DNA from: Chrysopilus asiliformis
Taxonomy: Eukaryota; Arthropoda; Insecta; Diptera; Rhagionidae
Direction: 5' to 3'
DNA: 64,000 bases
Assembly (NCBI GenBank): GCA_964034945.1
Contig: OZ035963.1
Coordinates: 45,767,332 to 45,831,331, forward strand
The notes under the pieces are model-generated. The model did not search any database and was not told where the DNA came from. It was given only the letters and a program-made list of their open reading frames with translations. Positions 9,564-20,200 of this stretch are shown here, piece after piece. Position 1 is the stretch's first letter, and each line of letters begins with the position of its first letter. Position numbers and translations under genes: made by a program.

Positions 9564-12515
9564 ATTAGTGGTTTTGAAGGGAGGATCATGCGCCAATAAT
9601 GTACATACCTCATTTATTAATTTAGAGTCTGAAGTGCATCTGTGAAGAATTTCAGCTGAATCGGTCCAGTATTTTATCAAATAAAAGGACTTTTTTGGTG
9701 TTCGATTTTTTCAAGAAATCATTAAAAACAAATAACACCTCCAAATTTTATTTACCGAATTTGTATGGTATAATGATAGGTCTTCACAGAAAGAATTTCA
9801 AAATAAATAAAAATTAAGTTGAATTTCAGAACACGACGGTGAGCGGGCAAGAATCAAAAAAAATATTTTTTTTAAAAAAAGGATATGTAATTAATTACCT
9901 TTCTAAAATGTTCAATCTAAAATGTAGAGCCATTCAGGAGTTACAAATTTTTAAAAATTTTTTGATTTCGTGTTTTCGCCGACTTTGACCCACCGCCATT
10001 CCACCAAACAAAAAAATACGGGTAACTTTTTTTAAAAATTGAACTTACTGTACACGTGAGTATGAGTTGAGGTAGAATTCACCATACAATGAGCCACCGA
10101 AAAACTGTTTTTTTAAATAACGGTATATCTCGATACGGGTTCGAGATATCGAATTCTAGTAAAAGACAGAAGTGTAGGGAATTTGATTGTCTTTAACTTT
10201 TGTCATACATAAGTCTACTGAAGAATGCGTAGTTTCAGAGTAAACAGCAAAATAATATAAGAAAGTTGAAATCTTGTAGCTTTGAAATTTCTCAAGAAAT
10301 TTCGCCCTCGGCGCATTTTCCCTTATGTGCTCATATTAAGAACTCCAACCGTAATTTTGTGGTAATGCGGCCCGCAGTTTAGTGTATAATAATTAAGTTT
10401 GATAGCCCGGTTTTACATTTAGCAGATTCCAGGTCTAGTTTAAGTATAAACCCCCATAAAAAATTTATAGCTACGGCCTTGGTTCACGGTAAACAATAAC
10501 AGTAAGTTAGGAATGTAAATACCTAAAGCCTACATAAAGTAACGGAAAATGCATGAATATTTTTATTCTTTGCTACAGTGATTAGTTTTCTTATTACACA
10601 AAAAATAAAGAGAAACGATCCACAATCGGGACAACGTATATATTCTTATTTTAAAATTCTTTGAGCCGTAAGATTTTGCGGCATTCTTGGTTCATTTGTT
10701 TAAAATTAAAGAACGAAACTCACATATATTTTGTATATGCCTCAACTGGTCCAAATGTAAAATTGTTAAATTTTTAATTAACAGATTTGTTAATTGTGAT
10801 ATTTATATGGAATCTTAAAAGTCATAGAACAATTGTTTACTGGATTATAAATATTTTGGTAATTAAAAAGGAGAAAATTTTCAAAGGGGGTGAAGGTTAA
10901 TAGACAACAGAATCGTGAAATTGGAGCCGACTTTTCATTTAAAAAATAATATTTCTAGGAGCTACTCACCGTCGATGTTTCCTAACTTTCGCCTGGTTCA
11001 GTGATATTAAAAAACAGCACCTACGCTTTTTTGGAGTACAGACATGCAATGGTTAATCTTTAAAAACTTTTTTAGGATGCAAAAAATCGAAAATAAAAAA
11101 TTCACACAACTTCAAATCGAATACTGCCAACAACTCGATGGAACACTGCAGCAAACAGGACGCACGTGGAAATTTTCACAACACTAAAACTATTTTCATG
11201 ACACCTTGTCATTCGTTTCAGCCGTTTGTTTTGATTATTTTTGGAAGTACACGGCAAAAAAAAAACTTTTGAAAAATTGCTCTGTTTAATACTACTTTCT
11301 TCGTCTTCAACAAATTCGCCCCGGAAAACTTTCGAAGAAAGAGCGAGAGATCCTTTTTTTAGGAAAATGATAAACTGCACAAAATCAGTTCTTGGAGGTA
11401 ACAAATTTAGAAAATTTCACTGCACTTTCCGATTGAAAATTTTCGTCGGCTCCAAAGGACATAGTTCCAATTGGAAAATCCTTTGAATTTCCAGAACTTT
11501 ATGAAATTAATATGAAAACCGGATTGGAAAATCTGCTTCCTTTCTGTCGCACAGTTTGACGTTAAATGCCAACCACCTTTCATAAATATTCTTTGACTGC
11601 GATGTATCCAAAGCAGTCGAGCCTGGACCAAGAAGCGAAAAGCGAGAGATCCCAGCGATACTAACAGATTTTCCCGTTTTCCCTTGCACTTTTCCGCTAT
11701 TTCGCAGCCGAATTGATGATTTTCTGGTATTTTGTTTTTATTTTACCGAAAGTTCACGTCTGGTGGGGCATAGCGCGCAGACTGCTCTCGCTCGGTTTTC
11801 CATCTTTTCTCCCTGTTTTGTGATTGTGTGTCAGATGGAAAGGAGCTTTTCTCATTTATTCAACTGCTGGCTGCCGCCGCTCCTGGCTAGTCCTGGCAGC
11901 CTCTGCTGCTGTGCTTGGTTGCTAAGGGAACGGAAAAGAGATAATCGATCAGGTAGTCATCTTGTTTCGTTTCATCGTCCATGTATTTTCATAATTGGAG
12001 CGAGATAAACGAATTGGCCTCGGGGAGCAAAGTATTTTCCACCGAAGGTATTGTTGTTTGCGGAATGTTATTCGGGTTAGGAAGGCGCTTGGGGTGCCGG
12101 AGATCGACGGGAAAATAACTAGGAAGGAGCCAAATTGATGAGAGGAACACATAGTCAACAGCCACGTTGATAAAACATACACTGTACAGATGAGTAACAA
12201 AAAAGACTACTGCACACAAAGCGGGCCTCGAATCAATGTTACCACATCCAAATTCTGTCCGAATTTTTTTATCATTAACTGTTATTTTATGTGTTAAAAT
12301 TGACATATTTTCTAAAGTCGTAGGTATTCTGTTTTTGATATTTTACGTTATGTTATGGCTTATAAAAGAAAATTTTTCCTGTTATGGTCCATAACATAAA
12401 ATAATCCCGACAGATCATTTTAAAGCCATTTTGACAGGAAATAACAGGTCTCTAACATAAATAACACATAAACCACAATATTAGTTTTAATTTGGAACTA
12501 ACCAATATTTCGTTA
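9564..12515. other. Intergenic, dispersed repeat fragments, no gene supported
   Basis: Between 9570 and 10330 there are phrases ('cggtatatctcgatacgggt', 'tacataagtctactgaagaa') that recur at 52960-53560 and 62650-63110, marking an old dispersed repeat. The 11700-12020 stretch is less AT-rich and could be regulatory or an untranslated exon, but no splice-supported coding frame was found. Short overlapping frames on both strands (11102-12306) look like chance. Confidence 0.4.
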
Positions 12516-12683
12516 AGGCGCCTCCCCACGTTCAATGTTACTTGAATGACTCAAGTTTCAAGTAAGATTGATCGTTTGGATGCTCTTCAATGTTACGTTT
12601 GCAGGCAATTCCCATCAATGTTACTTGACCAAAATTTTCATCAATAATACTTGTCAAGTAACATTGAACGTGTGGAGGCTCCT
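12516..12683. mobile_element. 168-bp MITE with TTA duplication
   Basis: Ends AGGCGCCTCCCCACGTTCAA and, inverted, TTGAACGTGTGGAGGCTCCT. The TTA duplication is exact (12513-12515, 12684-12686), typical of PIF/Harbinger-mobilised elements. CAAGTAACATTGA motifs repeat inside. No coding sequence. Confidence 0.8.
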
Positions 12684-12829
12684 TTAGTTACTGATGTGAT
12701 GTTATAATAATAAGGTAAATTTGCAATCTATAATATTGATAAATTAACAGTTAAAAATAAGAATATATACCAAATTTTAAAATTCGACACTTTGATTTAT
12801 TGCACTGAAACTATTCGTACTGCTCGTAT

Positions 12830-13000
12830 GCAGTGAAACCTCTATATAACGAAATCACTTAAGGAACGAAAAACAATTTTTTATATGGAGATAGTTTTGT
12901 TCGAGTTTTGCCTTCACAGTTTCAAAGAAGTTTCGTTATATAGGGATTTTCGTTATATAGAGATTTTGTTACATAGTTTTATCGGCTACTGCATTTGCTT
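12830..13000. repeat. Pogo/Tigger-like terminal remnant
   Basis: The block starting CAGTGAAACCTCTATATAAC resembles the well-known pogo/Tigger terminus. It is followed by direct TTCGTTATATAG repeats (12934, 12950). The opposite terminus was not found, so it is likely a fragment. Confidence 0.45.
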
Positions 13001-13052
13001 TTTTCTCGAAGGTATAATAGGAGCGAAAACGGGGTTTAATGCATATCATAAC

Positions 13053-14152
13053 CAGGGATCCCGTTTACACTACTATCGTAGTTTTACACTACTATTTCGA
13101 CATAATTTGACCTAACACTACTTACACTACTGAAAAACTCAAAACACTACCTTTTTCGCCATATAAAAAACGTGCTACAAAGAAAGTTAATTTCTAGATT
13201 TGAAAATTACATTTATCTGGGGAAAATTAAAAAATATGTAATATGTAATCATTTAGACTCTTTATCTAAAATATTTAAGTATTTTAGGCATTCCCTATGA
13301 AAAAGTGACTGATTAAACGCACTCAATTCTTGAACAAAAGGGCGTTAAAAGCTAGAGTGGACCAACCCACATTAATCGAGTTTTTGAAGCTTTTTCACTT
13401 TTGTACTATTATTGACTGTACATTTTTGGAAAAAAAAATTGCTGTGAACTTTATTACTCAATGTTGAAATGTTCTTTTGTGCATCCAAACATTTTTATCT
13501 AAAAACTCACTCGCAACTTAGTTAATAAACATAACAAAAGCTATAATTGCCAATCTGGCAATTATTGAAACCCCGTATGGTGATTTAAGTGGACGGCGAA
13601 GAGTTGTATTAAAATTCCACTTTGAAGGCAAACTTTTCAATAAGATTTTTTTTTAAATTTATTCCAATCGGATTTTGATGTATGGGAGTTTTATGTATAA
13701 TCATATCCTAAATAACTTTTGTTCTTGCACTTTTTTGATAAGATGCACCGTTTTTCAGATATTCACAAAAAACGTTTTCGTTCTAATAGTCCATTTTTGC
13801 CCATTAACGAACTTAGCCTTGCATTTTACGAAAAACCGTGCGCCCATTCAAAATTCAATTTTTTTTATCATTCTAAACACACTGGTGTAATTCATTGTTG
13901 TGTGTGATAACGGGATCTTGGCATTACAAACGGTATAGCAAAGTTAATATACCCTTCGGTTTCTTCATACGGGTATAAAAATGTACTGATATGATATGCA
14001 ATGAAACATTAGACGGTAACATTCAAAATGTGTTGTCTCAATGAAGAAACTCTAAATGACTGTTAAAAAAGTTGACACTACTGAAATCCCTCTGACACTA
14101 CTATTTTTCGATCAGTAACACTCCGCTTTTCACTTTTGGGGTGGGAACCCTG
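13053..14152. mobile_element. hAT-type element, 8-bp TSD, with nested DINE-like copy
   Basis: Termini CAGGGATCCC and GGGAACCCTG, with an exact ATCATAAC duplication at 13045-13052 and 14153-14160. Subterminal 'tttacactacta' repeats occur at both ends (13068-13145, 14065-14110). A DINE-like element (13527-13980) is inserted. No transposase frame remains. Confidence 0.85.
13527..13980 (-). mobile_element. DINE-1/mini-me-like element, core-deleted copy
   Basis: It carries the two family termini: 'aacataacaaaagctataat' at the left and the inverted CATACGGGTATAAAAA-type end at 13965-13980. It lacks the (GTCY)n tract and most of the conserved core, joining 'gcgcccattcaaaattcaat' (13837) straight to the other half. 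It lies inside the 13053-14152 hAT element. Confidence 0.7.
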
Positions 14153-14160
14153 ATCATAAC

Positions 14161-14649
14161 TCAAATCAATGAATCACACACCAATAGCTGTAGTGACAAC
14201 CGATAACGGCTTAAATCAAAAATCACCACTTCGAGTAAATGCGATTTGAAATTTTGAATCTATTTTTGAAAAAAGTTGGAAAAGCAATTGCGAAAAAATT
14301 GTTTTGCAATATGCGCTTAAGTCGAAATAGGCTACCATGCTGGTTTATTCATTTGAAGAACATTATGTTACTATGGATAACTAAACTTAGAATCAACTTA
14401 AGTTGAGATAAGCATCAAGTGACTAGAATAACAGTAGAAACACCAAATTTTGTGTATACACGCATTAAGATATGGAGAATACGGTGGTATTATACTGATA
14501 TTGCTTCGTTACCTCATAATATAAGAATACTCACTACGCTAGATTTTAAAAGCAATTAAAATTTTGCTGGTACTCAATTTTGACAGTACTTGATATACCA
14601 AATTAAAAATTTTAAAAATTATTTTTTGCTTTTTAGTCCTTTTTTTGTA
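14161..14649. other. Intergenic, no feature seen
   Basis: AT-rich sequence with no recognisable coding frame, inverted terminal repeat or tandem repeat. Confidence 0.4.
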
Positions 14650-14812
14650 GTTTCGGCCAGAGGTTAGGGGAAGACTCTTTAATGTCGAAGCACAGCTCAG
14701 GATGGTCGGAAGAACGAAAGATGTCGGTTTATGTTCTCCTTGAACGTCTGCAGGTTATAGTCCGGGGGAACACATCGGATGGTAAATCATTCCAAAGTCT
14801 TGTTGTTAAAGT
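14650..14812 (-). pseudogene. Non-LTR reverse-transcriptase C-terminal fragment
   Basis: Read on the minus strand, two adjacent frames give TTRLWNDLPSDVFP and then YNLQTFKENINRHLS. That is the familiar end of jockey/CR1-like ORF2 proteins, where a short LWN-LP segment is followed by NLQxFKxNxxRHLS. A single frameshift between the two halves and the lack of the polymerase core show it is a broken 5'-truncated copy. A DINE-like element begins directly after it at 14815. Confidence 0.6.
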
Positions 14813-14814
14813 AA

Positions 14815-16062
14815 AAACATAACAAAAGCTATAATTGCCAATCTGGCATTTATTGAAAACCCGTATGGTGATATTCGTATCAAAATTCGCACAGTTGTAC
14901 CAAAAATTCCACTTTGAGTCAAACTTGCAAATACGATTTTTTTAAATTTATTCCAATCAGATTTTTATGTATGGGAGTTTTATGTAAAATCATATCCTAA
15001 AGAACTTTTGTTCTTGGACGTCTTTGATAAGATGCACCGTTTTCGAAATATTTGCAAAAAACGTTTTCGTTCGTATGAGGGGTAGCCTGTGGCGCGAATT
15101 GCAGGCGCGCGGATTGAGCTAGACTTGAAATTTTGCGCAGATCCGTTTTTCGTAAAATGCGAGGCTAAGTTCGTTCATGGGCAAAAATTGACCATTATGG
15201 GGGGTAATACGAACGAAAACGTTTTTTGTGAATATATCAAAAACGGTGCATATTATCAAAAAAGTGCTCCCATACATCAAAATCCGATTGGGATAAGTTT
15301 TAAAAAATCTTATTGGAAAGTTTGACTTCAAAGTGGAATTTTGGTACAACTGTTCGAATTTTGATATGAATATCACCATACGGGTTTTCAATCATTGCCA
15401 GATTGGCAACTATAGCTTTTGCTATATTTGATAATAATATTGACAGTCTCTTTAGACACAAAATTCCAAATAAGTCGGACCCACAATTTGCGAGCTATAC
15501 CGCGAATAACCGATTTAGGACGACGTAAAAAATTTTGGTGAGGAGAAATTTTTCTGTCAGATTCGAATTTCCTCAATTATTTACACCTCCCTGCAAAATT
15601 TCAGGTTGATACGATGTCTCTTTCTATGATTTTGTGCAAAAAATTTAAATTATTGCATTAAGAGGATCATCTATTGGTGCGATCTGTCATATGTTAACAA
15701 CCACTTTCAGAAAAAAAACTCATTGTCTTAGAGTATTTTTTACAATTTTTGCAATGGTGGTAATTTCCCTGCTTAACTTGTCGTTTTTTTTAACAATTTG
15801 CTTCCTTGTGTCTGATCTCGGTAAGTCGTCACCCAGGGTCCTTGCTTTTTTCGTGGCTCTTCTTTGTTACCAATCCGAACTCAACCGATCCGAATATAGC
15901 GCCACAGACGGACGGACGGACAGACATGCTAAATTCAACTTTTTTTTTATCATTCTAAACACACTGGTGTAATTCATTTTTATGTGTGATGACGGGATCT
16001 TGGCGTTACAAACGGTAAGGCAAAGTTAATATACCCTTTGGTTTCACCATACGGGTATAAAA
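14815..16062. mobile_element. DINE-1/mini-me-like inverted composite
   Basis: 14815-15088 is the right half of the family in minus orientation. 15089-15430 is the same half in plus orientation (core 'ggattgagctagacttgaaa', then 'caccatacgggttttcaat'), so the two form an inverted dimer. 15885-16062 is the other half, with a GACGGACGGACA tract and the 'ttcaccatacgggtataaaa' end. The intervening 15430-15885 does not match other copies and shows no gene. Confidence 0.7.
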
Positions 16063-16840
16063 ACATGTTTCTTAATTTCAGATGCTTTATCGACGATATA
16101 TCTCCAATGAGGGTTCTTTTAAATTCCATTGCTGATGTCACGGTTTTTTTCCATTCAAATGAATTTTCATTATATTGTATCTTTTAAAAAATCGAAGTAT
16201 CGGTTCGAGGATTTCTCCCGAAAACCTCAAAGCCGATTGCACGGTTTATGGCCAAAAAATTAAGTAATATTTAAATGTTAGTTAATCGCGGTTCGATTAT
16301 TTTTTCTTTTATATGTCTATTTTGCTGTTTATATGCGTATTATAAAAGAAGAAAAATATTTTCTTGATTCTATAGTAACCGAAAATTTTATTGATTGTCG
16401 TTACTAAATTTAAAACAATATTTTCTTGATTCTAGTAACCGATTTTTAAAATCAGCTGAAATTAAGAAACATGTTTCTTAATTCTGGTAACCGAAAATTT
16501 CACGGTGCAAAAATGTTTCTTAATTAAAGAAAAATGTTATTAAATACCGGATCGAAAATGTTGATGATTTAATGGAAAATGTTACTAAATTCAAGACAAA
16601 AGTGGCATGATTTTAGTAACGGCACGAGATGATGTTGACACAGAGAAATATGATTTTGATAAAAATCTCAAGTTTCTTGATATTAAGTAACAGGTGGTGT
16701 GATCCATAAAATCCTATACTGTATTCAAGAAAAATGTTACTAAATAATAGTAACTGAAAATTTTGAGCCACTTTTATGGGTTTAGTAACATGTTTCTTAA
16801 ATTAAGAAACAACATTTTTCTCCGTGTATTTTTATATAAA
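16063..16840. repeat. Cluster of degenerate GTTTCTTAA / TAGTAACCGAAAA motifs
   Basis: The motif TAGTAACCGAAAATTTT or a close variant appears at about 16374, 16431, 16484 and 16749. GTTTCTTAA and its inverse recur, including a 20-bp palindrome TTAAGAAACATGTTTCTTAA near 16464 and TTTCTTAAATTAAGAAA near 16793. The arrangement looks like an eroded array or a transposon rich in subterminal motifs; no coding frame. Confidence 0.55.
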
Positions 16841-17229
16841 ATAAATTTTAATATGTTCGACATAACCACAAGCTCCTACATACAACCACTTATTTTTCTA
16901 AGATTGAAAAGTTGACAAAAAATTCCAATTTTGTCAATCCGCCGCATGGCTCGTAAGTCGTAATCTTTATTAAAAATTCGTGAGTTACCACGATTTAAAA
17001 TTTACCGTTTTAATACGAAAAATCTCTAGTCGCATCGCTTTTACGTTTAATTTCAATATTTAGGTTTTTGAAATTGATTAACAAAAATACCAAAAGGAAA
17101 CTGCTTGAAGGAGAAAAAAATATATTTGATGAAAAACACAACTTAAAATTACTTTTAAATACTTTACATAATATTGAAACACTATTTGCTGAATGCTTTT
17201 TTTGAGCATTAGGTAACTAGAAAAATTGA

Positions 17230-20200
17230 CTAGGCGGGTGGTTCGCTGGTCTGCAAATTATTTTCATTTGCCACGGCAGTATTTGATTCCTTCACCTCAT
17301 CATCAATTTCTGCTCTTCCAGCAACCACTTCGATAGGCTGATGTTGAATTTTTAGGCGTTTTTTTGCCTGTATGTCAGCCATTGTTTGTTCAATCGAACG
17401 AACATCCTTCTTATTCTCACTCGGAACTAAAAAAAAGTGAAAATATTCTAAAAATGTTGACGTTGTTTTTTTTAACCTACCAAATCCATAACTTTTATTT
17501 GATTGTGTTTTACGAGCCGCTTCTAGTGCCGCTTCTTGTCCAATCAAATGAACGTATTTATCTTTATAATTTGACACAGGGACCACCTTTTCCGGCGTTT
17601 TTTCTCTCTGTTTTTGAACTTTTTTCATTTCTTCACGCTAATTGAAAGATGTTTTGAGAATAATATTTGAAAATTCGGAAAATTTGAAAATATTTTTACC
17701 TTAAGGGCGTATTCTTTGGCTTTTTGGGCATTCCAGACTTCCCCATTTCGTCTTGCTTGAATCTCGTCCTCACTAGGTGCAAATTCTTTTTTATAAACAA
17801 CTGTATGCCGATCAATTCCTTCATCCCCGAAGCTCATAGCCACCAATCCAGCTACTTCCGAGACGTCGTGCCTGAAAATAATAAAAATACGTAGAGTTCA
17901 CATTTAAACAACAATTTTGAATCTCTTTTGCTAATAAATAAAGTGGTTTCAAAAATAGTACAGAAAATGAAGTTTAGTCTTTAGATGATAAAGAACGATG
18001 CACGAAAATGCCCCTTGACTAACTTTTGGGTTTCACTTTCCTAGTACATCCATTGGAAAGGTAATTTGCTCTAGTTTCATGGACATAAGCTCTTTTTTGG
18101 CGGGGAACTGCAGGGGGATGGTCAGCTGCCATCTTAGGGGTACTGATTTTTTCATGCATTTTTCGACGATTTTTATGCCCCCGGGCTAACTTTTGAACCA
18201 GTTCGGGTTTCACTTTCGTAATTCAACATCCATTGGAAAGGTAATTTGCTCTAGTTTCATGGACATAAGCTCTTTTTCGGCGGGGAACTGCAGGGGGATG
18301 GTCAGCTGCCATCTTAGGGGTACTGATTTTTTCATGCATTTTTCGACGATTTTTATGCCCCCGGGCTAACTTTTGAACCAGTTCGGGTTTCACTTTCGTA
18401 GTACATCCATTGGAAAGGTAATTTGCTCTAGTTTCATGGACATAAGCTCTTTTTCGGCGGGGAACTGCAGGGGGATGGTCAGCTGCCATCTTAGGGGTAC
18501 TGATTTTTTCATGCATTTTTCGACGATTTTTATGCCCCCGGGCTAACTTTTGAACCAGTTCGGGTTTCACTTTCGTAGTACATCCATTGGAAAGGTAATT
18601 TGCTCTAGTTTCATGGACATAAGCTCTTTTTCGGCGGGGAACTGCAGGGGGATGGTCAGCTGCCATCTTAGGGGTACTGATTTTTCCATGCAGGATTCGA
18701 CGATTTTTATGCCCCCGGGCTAACTTTTGAACCAGTTCGGGTTTCACTTTCGTAGTACATCCATTGGAAAGGTAATTTGAAAGGTAATGTGAAACCCGAA
18801 CTGGTTCAAAAGTTAGCCCGGGGGCATAAAAATCGTCGAATCCTGCATGAAAAAATCAGTACCCCTAAGATGGCAGCTGACCATCCCCCTGCAGTTCCCC
18901 GCCAAAAAAGAGCTTATGTCCATGAAACTAGAGCAAATTACCTTTCCAATGGATGTACTACGAAAGTGAAACCCGAACTGGTTCAAAAGTTAGCCCGGGG
19001 GCATAAAAATCGTCGAATCCTGCATGGAAAAATCAGTACCCCTAAGATGGCAGCTGACCATCCCCCTGCAGTTCCCCGCCGAAAAAGAGCTTATGTCCAT
19101 GAAACTAGAACAAATTACCTTTCCAATGGATGTACTACGAAAGTGAAACCCGAACTGGTTCAAAAGTTAGCCCGGGGGCATAAAAATCGTCGAAAAATGC
19201 ATGAAAAAATCAGTACCCCTAAGATGGCAGCTGACCATCCCCCTGCCGTTCCCCGCCAAAAAAGAGCTTATGTCCATGAAACTAGAGCAAATTACCTTTC
19301 CAATGGATGTACTACGAAAGTGAAACCCGAACTGGTTCAAAAGTTAGCCCGGGGGCATAAAAATCGTCGAAAAATGCATGGAAAAATCAGTACCCCTAAG
19401 ATGGCAGCTGACCATCCCCCTGCAGTTCCCCGCCGAAAAAGAGCTTATGTCCATGAAACTAGAACAAATTACCTTTCCAATGGATGTACTACGAAAGTGA
19501 AACCCGAACTGGTTCAAAAGTTAGCCCGGGGGCATAAAAATCGTCGAAAAATGCATGAAAAAATCAGTACCCCTAAGATGGCAGCTGACCATCCCCCTGC
19601 CGTTCCCCGCCAAAAAAGAGCTTATGTCCATGAAACTAGAGCAAATTACCTTTCCAATGGATGTACTACGAAAGTGAAACCCGAACTGGTTCAAAAGTTA
19701 GCCCGGGGGCATAAAAATCGTCGAAAAATGCATGAAAAAATCAGTACCCCTAAGATGGCAGCTGACCATCCCCCTGCAGTTCCCCGCCGAAAAAGAGCTT
19801 ATGTCCATGAAACTAGAGCAAATTACCTTTCCAATGGATGTACTACGAAAGTGAAACCCGAACTGGTTCAAAAGTTAGCCCGGGGGCATAAAAATCGTCG
19901 AATCCTGCATGGTTCTTTTATGAAAAAATACTGCCCGAGTTGCCTGACAGTTTTCACATTCGAAAATAGTCTTGATCTGCAGGCTGAAACAAGCAGATAA
20001 ATTTCGAATGCGAAAGTATCCAACATTTAAGCCGACAGTAGTCATGTATCATATAAATTATCCTTTAGAATTTTTCAAAAACTAAAACTTAAATTATATG
20101 ATAAATAATAGAACGTACGTATGCGTTGGTGTACGTGATCTTCGTGCCTCCAATTGGCTACTTAGAATAATTTAAGTGTAGGTATTTATTAATTTAATCT

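Noticed and set aside
11102..12306. Cluster of overlapping 60-105-codon frames on both strands as a gene
   Set aside because: No frame shows domain wording or consistent splice signals. The region is only less AT-rich than its surroundings.
18009..19915. Regular 177-bp spacing as a CRISPR-like array
   Set aside because: The units are contiguous, long repeats without unique spacers, in a eukaryotic intron.
18777..20000. 407-codon plus-strand open frame read as a repeat protein
   Set aside because: It is the 177-bp tandem array read through. The period is divisible by three, the inverted arm is open too, and unit differences are mostly amino-acid-changing, with no start context or splice signals.
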